Shown here: piece after piece, positions 58,101-64,000 of the stretch
Layout: the number at the start of each line of letters is the position of its first letter
Numbering within the stretch: the stretch's first letter is position 1
Assembly: GCA_033782935.1 (NCBI GenBank)
Contig: JAWQEG010000527.1
Location: forward strand, 37,501 to 101,500
Length of the DNA: 64,000 bases
Source of the DNA: Petrolisthes cinctipes
Lineage: Eukaryota > Arthropoda > Malacostraca > Decapoda > Porcellanidae
Direction of reading: 5' to 3'
Program-made: the position numbers and the translations under genes
The notes under the pieces: generated by a model
The model's database searches: none
The model's input: only the letters and a program-made list of their open reading frames with translations
Told to the model about the DNA's origin: nothing

Positions 58101-61100
58101 GGAGCTGCAGTGTTCACCCTTTGCACGTGCCAGGGCCACTGACTCTTTGGATAGTGTGTAAGTGGAGGGAAAAGTTGTAATGTTTTTGATATCTTGTAGT
58201 TATAGTCAGTTTCTATCAGTAAATTTTGTTACTGGCAATCTTTTAAGAGGCATTTACTGTTGGCAACATTATGCTGGATGAGTGGCTCATTGTAAATATG
58301 ATTTGGCATACTTCATGATAACTAGTGAAGAAAGTAAAGGAATCCTTATATTTCTTGTCAGGCCTGTATCTCTCACCAGTGTACAGAACTGTACAGCTTG
58401 ACATTTGTGAAGGCATTAAATCTTGCCTGTGCATAAAAAATAATTTGAAAAAAAGGGTACTCATTGTATTTAGTCTTTTGCATCAAGATAAAAGGATACG
58501 GGAAATAAGGATACAATATTGAAAATATCAGGTCAGATCAATACAGTGTTTGCTATAAGTGATACAATTGCTAAGGAGATAGCTGATATATACCTGTTTC
58601 ATGTAATATCAGCTACATTTTCCTTTACCTTCAGCTTGACTGCTGGAGAGGAATTGTACAGCAACCTTCGTCGACGGAGTAAAGAACAACGAGCTGCAGA
58701 GCATGACAACACTGATATGTGCAAGCTGCTCCTCCAGGCACTTAGAAAAAGAGATCGCCTTCAGCAAGACCTCTTCAAACATGTTGAGTAAGTTTCTCAA
58801 ACTTCTCTTTTGTTTCTTTACCTATGCCTCCTTGCTATAAATAGAATTGTTTGTCAAACTTTTGTCTGACTGTAGCTAATTCTGTGGTGAATTTTTCCCT
58901 GTGGGGTTACAAAGAGTTACAGTATGAACCAATGAGGAAATTCTAGAATGATGTGCAGTAAAGATCAAAGTGTTTGGGAATGTATTTAAAAAATACATCA
59001 AGGTGATGGGCCACACTGATGTATTTAGATAGAAGTAAAGTAAAAGGAGAAAAGGAGGAGGAAGACGTACAAAAAATGCGAGTGAATGTGTGTTTGATGT
59101 GATGAGGGGCACTGATCAGTTGTAGTAGGTTGACATGCTGGCTGTTTGATCATGGTCACCCCTTATGGGATGTTTCTTCAGTTGATGTGATAGGATAGGA
59201 TAGATAGACTGGAGTAATTGTTGTACCTGGCAAAGCTCATAACTAGTGAAAATTTCAGGTACCATGATATTTTCTTAAACTCTGCCTGTCCATGTCAGAT
59301 CTTACATTTCTAGGCTTCGGTTTTGAACCAAAAAATAGTTGTGGTATTGCATGTTGTGCAGGAAATTTTCTTCGTTCTAGGCAAGAAATTTCCTTTATTT
59401 TGGGAAACTGTTAAGTACCGTAATTCTTTAAAGTTGATGTATATTGTTGGATTGTCATGACTGTTTTATGCTGCAGCTCTTTGTCTGTTATGTGTGATTT
59501 GCTTTTAATTATATTTCTTTTGACTGTCAGGAAGCAAAGTGAATGCTGTAGTGAGGTTGCAGCACTGTCCACCCCACTTGAGACGGTACTACAGGATGCT
59601 GCAAGAACAGCACAGCACATCTCAGTACTCCAGAAACAACGGCAAAAAGATATATGGAAGATTATGGAAATTGCAGTGAGTTATGTGATTTTATATCATA
59701 AATAAACATTGGGATTATTAAACATGATATTTTTATGAACATACAGCTGTACAGTACACTGTTTGATCTTACGGTAAAACTTCTCTAAGTCGGATACATA
59801 TAAGCTGGATATCGGAAAACTCGGATGCTGTCAGTGTCTCAGACACTTATAATAAATAACTCAGATGTATATCCGACTTATGCGGAGATATTTGGGTGAA
59901 TCGTCACATAGGCCTACAGCCTGAGAAATTACGTAAGTTGATTTTGTACAAAACTCGAATTACCATCTCTATGCCGTACATTTATACCCTATGTCGACTC
60001 ACCATATATGAGTGGCTGAGTGTTACAACCAGTCAAACGCCACGCCTACTTAAGCGAGATAATTGCCTTTAAAGTATAGGTAATAATGTCACGCGTAAGG
60101 TAAACACGAATAATCTGTTGACCGTTACTTCACTTCATCAACTTGATATAACCACAGTATAACATATACTGTGGTATTTCAGACTTCATTAGAGGCCAAA
60201 TTTTCTTAGCTTTTAACTGGTATATGCCAAAAAGTGTTCAGTTCCCTATTGATAACTCAATATCAGGGTAGTTGTCGCTTGACTGGTTGTAACACTCTGC
60301 TACCCATATACAGTATAGTTATGTTTTTACCTTTTACCATAACAAGTATGTATAAGAAACTCAATGTATTGATTTAATTAACTTTATTGCCTGAAAATTG
60401 GTGATGTACTGATATACAGTATAATTAGCTGGCCACGTCACTGCCAAGTGAGCCATGCATAGGTCATGGTGACTGCACGCAGTGTTCCATTTCCATTAAC
60501 AATCTTGATATTTGCTCTGTTATTATAGTTGACTGCATATGAAGTGAATCTTTATTGTGAGATAAGATGCACTCTTGTCTTTACCTGTGGTGGCTACAGT
60601 AGTTTGGATCAATCTTAAAGCATGTCCAGTTGTTACCGCCTTTAATCCTTTCTCTTAACAATATCGACTTTTTTATGTAATGTGATGATGGTTTGCCTTT
60701 TATTGCATTGCTACTAATATCACTTTAAAGCTTTCTCTTCAGTGCCATTGAATGGAGATTACTGTACGAGAAGTAAGCACAAAAATATCGCAATATCACA
60801 AAAATTGTGGGAATAATGTGTCAGTATGGCAACAAGTGCACCGTGACAGATAAACTGACTAAATACCAGCTCCGATTCCCACACTTCCTCACCTACCAAT
60901 ACACCACAATACCTTATTTCATGTTGATATACATTATTATATATATTTCTGCAGTATTACATCCTTTTTTTTTTTTTTTTTTTTGTGAAATTGTCATGTT
61001 TTTGTGTGTGTGTGCAGCTGTGAATGGGAACCAGAGATACGAGTGAAAGTACATGTAGTTTTGAGAGCAGGTGTGCATACGGCCGGTCATACACATCAAA

Positions 61101-63009
61101 TTTAAGCCCTCTGATATCTCGGATCTTCAGGTATCTCGACAAGGGTCTCCCCCCCAATTGATCTGAATTAGCAAGAGTTTACTGTACATCTGTTGATTCC
61201 TTTATTTGTTAAGTTAAATTGTACAGTAACGTTACATTACTTGAAGTATATTTTGTTGTATGTTGATAAATTTTCTTATAAACTGCTGCTGCTGTTGTTA
61301 TTGACATTCATCAAGCTATATGGCCATGTAATTCCAAGTCCCTGAGGAAGGCTACAACTGCTATTATTATAATGTTATTAAGGTAGATTTTGCTCTACAA
61401 TTTCTCAGTCATTCATTCATACATATGGATTGGTTCCTTGTTCCTTCATGTGTAGCTTGAGTTATAGTCACAATACTGTTTTACAGATAAGTCACAGCCG
61501 TAACGTTGGAGCAGCAGGTACTACACAGCCAGCCCCACAGCCTTTACCTAATGCGCGAAATCTTCCCAAAAAACCACCATCACCTGCAGCACTCAACTCT
61601 CTTGCTACTCTACTGGAAAAATCAGGAAAGGAGTCTGATGCCATAATTTCTGAGAACAGAGCTCTCCGATGCCAGTGAGTTTGGTTTGACTGTCAGTTTC
61701 CTTAATAATTGTCAATCATTCACTATCCTATGTTGTCATTCACTGTTAAATATTTTTGCATAAAACTCTTTAATTGTACTGTACATGTTGCTATTATTGT
61801 TGAAGTTCCTCAAGCTGTCTGGCCGAGCAGCCCCGAGCTCTTGAGGAAGGCCATGGCCTGTGCCAGGGTTTCCCACAGTGCCCTCAGAGAGTGTATGTTG
61901 TGTTGTTGGCGAGTGTGGTTGTGTGCATTGTAGTCTTCCATAATGTTGTTAATAGAATGGGGTGCTGTGTTGCATCCCTGATAGGCATCCACAATGGCTC
62001 CATCCAGCTTCTTCTGATATGTCAGAAGGGCCGGGTGGTGGCCACTTTGCAGCCTGGCCAGGTGGACTCTGTCCTCACGGGGAAGGGAGGATTCAGATTG
62101 GTGGATGTTAGGAGGTCTTGCATGCAGCTGAGTGTTATTCTTGAGTGTTTGGATGGATTGGTGAGTGATTTGAGTATAAATATGTTTCTGGAGACTGGTT
62201 TGGGGTGGGCAGGGTGTAAGAGATGATAGTATTTGTGTATGTTATCATGTACTGAGTGTTGTTTTGATGTTCTTTGGTATGTGTGGGTGTTTTGCCATGT
62301 AGTGTAGTGGGTGGTTTGGGTTTGTGGAGGCTGCAGTAAGTGTTTGTGTACCTCTCATGTCAAGGTACTGTACATGTGTTTGCAGCCATTCTCTTTGTTG
62401 CCGGTACAGATGTATAATGGCTAAGCTTGTGTTTAATTAATAGGTCCGTCATGTATTGATGAAAATGCTGATGCTTATTATTGTTTTGGTGTGTAATCTG
62501 AAACTGACTATATTTTTATTACTTTCAGTAGCTGATGCTTTCGACTCATCAATTTGTTTAGTGTCTTTTAGTAAATAATTTAGTGAATGTATTCCAACCT
62601 CAGGCACCTAAATCCATGAGTGGGGTATTGTGGGACATGGATGTTGCCTTTGCCTTGATATCCATAGGTAAATTGAATAATTAAGAGGATTATGTGAATA
62701 AATATTGTGTCACACTCACTTATTTGTACAGTTTAGAACTGTACTATGGTATATATATCTTGTTCTTGATTTGAAAAAATATATATTTGCAGAATGGTGG
62801 AAATGCTAACAGCAAATGTGGCATCAAACCTGGTCATTGGAGAGAGCAAGTGTGGTACAGGAGGCAGTGTGACAACAGCAACAACTTTCCCAGCCAGCAG
62901 TCCCCTTGACCACATGCCAGAGCCCCTTTCCCCTACAGATGCCCCCTCCCTCCCACCTGGAGCATATCTTCCCACAGCCGTGAAGAAAGCTGTGGAGACG
63001 TCTTTGTAG
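49021..63009 (+). CDS. IKBKB: Inhibitor of NF-kB kinase, beta-type (IKK-beta), 14 coding exons
   Basis: This is a Ser/Thr kinase of the IKK complex, which phosphorylates IkB proteins (in arthropods also Relish-type factors) in the cytoplasm to activate NF-kB. Joining 49021-49153, 49365-49582, 50078-50236, 50358-50572, 51695-51811, 53324-53462, 54232-54423, 56051-56265, 57193-57347, 57977-58157, 58635-58787, 59531-59675, 61487-61674 and 62793-63009 gives 2427 bases, 808 residues plus stop, with every phase matching. Domains: kinase about 20-300 (GTGGFG 25-30, catalytic Lys47, HRDLKPEN 154-161, DLG 177-179, APE 201-203); activation-loop Ser188 and Ser192 in [10 protein letters not shown], matching the two IKK activation serines; ubiquitin-like domain about 328-391; helical scaffold/dimerisation region about 400-690; Ser/Pro-rich tail. 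Human IKK-beta is 756 residues. The start is the first of two ATGs one base after an acceptor, so a noncoding upstream exon is implied. The C-terminus lacks LDWSWL. Confidence 0.95.
49365..49582 (+). CDS. IKBKB: IKK coding exon 2
   Basis: The exon carries the ATP-binding lysine (ALKKC, Lys47), the alpha-C segment [11 protein letters not shown] and the hinge [12 protein letters not shown] (residues 45-117). It includes an insertion-like [11 protein letters not shown] after the lysine. The acceptor CTTCTCCAG and donor GTGGGT are good. Confidence 0.93.
50078..50236 (+). CDS. IKBKB: IKK coding exon 3
   Basis: Residues 118-170 include CCGLRE, a stretch typical of IKK-alpha/beta, and the catalytic loop HRDLKPEN with Asp156. 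The exon is phase 0 at both ends, with a GTAAAT donor. Confidence 0.94.
50358..50572 (+). CDS. IKBKB: IKK coding exon 4
   Basis: Residues 171-241 hold DLG in place of DFG (normal for IKK-beta), the activation loop [17 protein letters not shown] with Ser188 and Ser192, and the VDYWSLG segment. The intron to exon 3 is only 121 bp. Confidence 0.95.
51080..51289. mobile_element. Mariner-type MITE in IKK intron 4
   Basis: A 210-bp element has 43-bp terminal inverted repeats starting CAGTCACAATCAAATA on the left and CAGCCATAATCAAATA on the reversed right (about four mismatches), flanked by TA on both sides. TA duplication and CAG ends are typical of Tc1/mariner elements. It has no coding capacity. 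Confidence 0.85.
51695..51811 (+). CDS. IKBKB: IKK coding exon 5
   Basis: Residues 242-281 form the C-lobe of the kinase ([11 protein letters not shown]...[10 protein letters not shown]). The phases (two bases in, two out) match the neighbouring exons. Confidence 0.88.
52431..53146. mobile_element. Non-autonomous hAT element in IKK intron 5
   Basis: A 716-bp element is flanked by a perfect 8-bp target duplication GTGTAGAT (52423-52430 and 53147-53154). The ends are TAGGGTTGGGCAACCT and, reversed, CAGGGGCAGGCAACCTCTGG, the form seen in Charlie-like hAT elements, with GGGCCA/GGGCCAC sub-terminal motifs. No transposase frame is visible. Confidence 0.92.
53324..53462 (+). CDS. IKBKB: IKK coding exon 6
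   Basis: Residues 281-327 end the kinase domain ([17 protein letters not shown]...[11 protein letters not shown]), including the W-P..RG motif that closes the kinase fold. The preceding intron carries the hAT insertion. Confidence 0.92.
54232..54423 (+). CDS. IKBKB: IKK coding exon 7, ubiquitin-like domain
   Basis: Residues 328-391 resemble the IKK-beta ubiquitin-like domain (IKVFVV...[10 protein letters not shown], then [13 protein letters not shown]), which is needed for kinase activity in mammals. The exon is phase 0 at both ends. Confidence 0.9.
54837..55302. mobile_element. Foldback element in IKK intron 7
   Basis: The 76-bp arms 54837-54912 and 55227-55302 are reverse complements with few mismatches (shared core TTCCACTGGGTTCTAGACGT). 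They enclose about 314 bp of AT-rich DNA. No convincing target duplication was seen, so class and exact ends are open. Confidence 0.75.
56051..56265 (+). CDS. IKBKB: IKK coding exon 8
   Basis: Residues 392-462 begin the scaffold region ([17 protein letters not shown], then [18 protein letters not shown]). The donor used is GTGAGT after TCTAT; an alternative GTTTCT three codons earlier fits the next exon's phase less well. Confidence 0.87.
57193..57347 (+). CDS. IKBKB: IKK coding exon 9
   Basis: Residues 463-514 continue the long helix ([19 protein letters not shown]). The donor is non-standard GTCAGT after CGTCTAA. It was chosen because it yields [15 protein letters not shown] across the junction, closely matching ITSDKL...AWREM of human IKK-beta. 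Confidence 0.83.
57977..58157 (+). CDS. IKBKB: IKK coding exon 10
   Basis: Residues 515-574 contain a leucine-rich helix ([19 protein letters not shown]) of the scaffold/dimerisation domain. The donor is GTAAGT. Confidence 0.9.
58635..58787 (+). CDS. IKBKB: IKK coding exon 11
   Basis: Residues 575-625 ([14 protein letters not shown], then [13 protein letters not shown]) align with ELYRRLREKPRDQR and VRLLLQAI of human IKK-beta. Confidence 0.91.
59531..59675 (+). CDS. IKBKB: IKK coding exon 12
   Basis: Residues 626-674 end with [16 protein letters not shown], the counterpart of the human LQEKRQKELWNLLKIA that closes the scaffold helix. The phase is 0 at the donor GTGAGT. Confidence 0.91.
59772..61184. 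mobile_element. Possible pogo/Tigger-like remnant in IKK intron 12
   Basis: The left end reads TA-CGGTAAAACTTCTCTAAG and the reversed right end TA-CAGTAAACTCTTGCTAA; they are similar and both are flanked by TA, as in pogo-type elements. The inside also has TCGGAT motifs near both ends. No transposase is recognisable. Moderate support only. Confidence 0.45.
60006..60309. repeat. Inverted repeat inside the intron 12 remnant
   Basis: GAGTGTTACAACCAGTCAA near 60018-60036 is repeated in reverse near 60278-60296, with similarity reaching out to ATATGAGT/TACCCATAT. It could be a nested MITE of about 300 bp. Confidence 0.6.
61487..61674 (+). CDS. IKBKB: IKK coding exon 13
   Basis: Residues 675-736 are a Ser/Pro/Ala-rich linker followed by a short helix ([21 protein letters not shown]), in the place of the region just before the NEMO-binding tail of vertebrate IKK-beta. 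Confidence 0.85.
61675..62792. other. IKK intron 13, repeat-like content
   Basis: The segment CTCAAGCTGTCTGGCC...GAGGAAGGCC (about 61808-61852) resembles 61313-61366 in the previous intron (ATCAAGCTATATGGCC...GAGGAAGGCT), so a dispersed repeat is present in two diverged copies. The following 400 bp is G-rich and unlike the other introns, but no protein family is recognisable on either strand. Confidence 0.4.
62793..63009 (+). CDS. IKBKB: IKK coding exon 14 and stop
   Basis: Residues 737-808 continue the helix ([13 protein letters not shown]) and end in a low-complexity Thr/Ser/Pro tail ([11 protein letters not shown]). The stop is TAG at 63007-63009. No LDWSWL NEMO-binding motif is present; only an LD pair lies at a comparable place. 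Confidence 0.87.
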
Positions 63010-64000
63010 CATCCAGCAAATTTCGGTAGGTTTTATTATAACAATAGATGATGTACTAGTAGGAGTAGACAACCCTAACAAGGGAGGAGCTACTGCCATA
63101 ATGTGGGGAGAATCATGTCACTGAATCAAGAATTGCAAGTGATCACCAGCTAGTTCATTATGAAAGTCATTCTACCACTGTGTTTACCAGGAAGTCACAT
63201 AGTTTCTAAAATCTCCCCCGTAACAGTAACTGATACTCTTTTATATAAAAAAAATTTCATTATATTATTTTTCAGTGGGTAGGCCATACTAATTTCCTAG
63301 ATTTGTTTTAGAAGACAAAAGCATGAAAATTGTATCTCTTTCTATGAATGATTGTTGGATAGATGAGATAGTAGTTTTGTTTTAGCTCTTTGATATATTC
63401 TCTTCATAAATCAATCAGAGGATTGTAGACAATGGTTACTCCAATATTTATTCACTTCTCTCAGGTACATGCACTCCGAAGTTTCAACCCATCATTTCTC
63501 CAGTCATGAGGCTGGGAAGGTGAGAGTTTTGCAAAGGATATATGGTTAATGTTTGCACTTTATTGTCAGTACCATTACACTTTACTGTTATCCCTACTTT
63601 GGGGATGCAATGCACTGTATAGCTTTGTATAGAATTTTATTTTGCACTTTCATGGCAGAGCCCATTGCACCCATCCTGAATTGCAGATCATTATGGTGAA
63701 TCTGCCACAGGTACACTGAGTGGAATTGTCGGTGAAACAGTGTAATTGAAGCAAAATTTCATCTGGTAAGTTCTATGACTCATAGTTTATAGTGATTCTC
63801 GTATACAGTATTTTCTGTTATTGTGAATAAATTGCTGGTTAATAATATACTCGTAATTAGTTGATAATGACTATTGGACATATTATTTTATGCTGTGAGA
63901 ATTGATTAATAAGCACATAATGTTGCTTCAGTTACAGTCCCTGTTTATGGGCAATACTGTATTTTGCAGTTCTTTTGATTAGTACTGTAAACTATATTAT
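63010..64000 (+). other. Probable IKK 3' UTR and downstream DNA
   Basis: The region is AT-rich with no further coding exon recognised after the TAG. A canonical AATAAA lies at 63826-63831, about 820 bp beyond the stop, and is the best candidate poly-A signal. A spliced 3' UTR cannot be excluded. Confidence 0.5.
63826..63831 (+). terminator. IKBKB: Candidate polyadenylation signal
   Basis: AATAAA occurs in TTGTGAATAAATTGCTGG, followed by moderately T-rich sequence. It is the first canonical signal I see downstream of the stop. Confidence 0.45.

Noticed and set aside
61709..62226. Possible coding fragment in intron 13 (LINE-like composition)
   Set aside because: The sequence is G-rich and partly open on both strands, but no motif of any protein family could be read.
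62733..63099. Minus-strand frames opposite the last IKK exon
   Set aside because: These are shadows of the coding strand; exon 14 joins in phase with exon 13 on the plus strand.

Overview
The window is animal nuclear DNA, most likely from a repeat-rich arthropod (I lean to a crustacean). The basis is one intron-rich gene for an arthropod-like IKK-beta kinase, decayed non-LTR retrotransposons, several DNA-transposon remnants and very large amounts of tandem repeat. The species cannot be fixed from sequence alone. There is no bacterial-style gene organisation, no CRISPR array and no RNA gene that I can support.

Layout. 1-9285 is a repeat-rich left flank: a dead LINE on the minus strand (686-2486), short dispersed repeats, a 1.07-kb foldback element (3153-4225), a 41-bp G-rich tandem repeat (4934-5129), a small palindromic element (5249-5330), a 44-bp satellite of about 27 copies (5747-6937), a second dead LINE on the plus strand (6960-8740) and an ATT-rich minisatellite (8742-9285).

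9286-46030 is one giant composite satellite. I count 46 copies of a roughly 105-bp head (starting GGTTGACGACC), each followed by poly-T, a degenerate CAGGTGTTATT-type section, usually a block of a homogeneous 18-bp minisatellite (TTTTTCAGGTGGAATTTC) and an ATT-rich linker. Unit length runs from 540 to about 1200 bp. The array carries nested higher-order duplications (groups of 3, 7, 4 and 4 units). The head can fold into a closing stem with three hairpins, resembling a four-way junction. Long open frames here are products of the 18-bp period and are not genes.

46031-49020 is the right flank. It shares four repeat families with the left flank and leads into the only intact gene.

49021-63009 (plus strand) encodes an IKK-beta homologue in 14 coding exons. 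All splice phases agree and the product is 808 residues: kinase domain with both activation-loop serines, ubiquitin-like domain, long helical scaffold/dimerisation region and a diverged C-terminus without the NEMO-binding LDWSWL motif. In animals this kinase phosphorylates IkB or Relish-type proteins in Toll/IMD/NF-kB signalling. Its introns hold a 716-bp hAT element with an 8-bp target duplication, a 210-bp mariner-type MITE, a foldback element and a probable pogo-like remnant. 63010-64000 is probable 3' UTR and downstream DNA.
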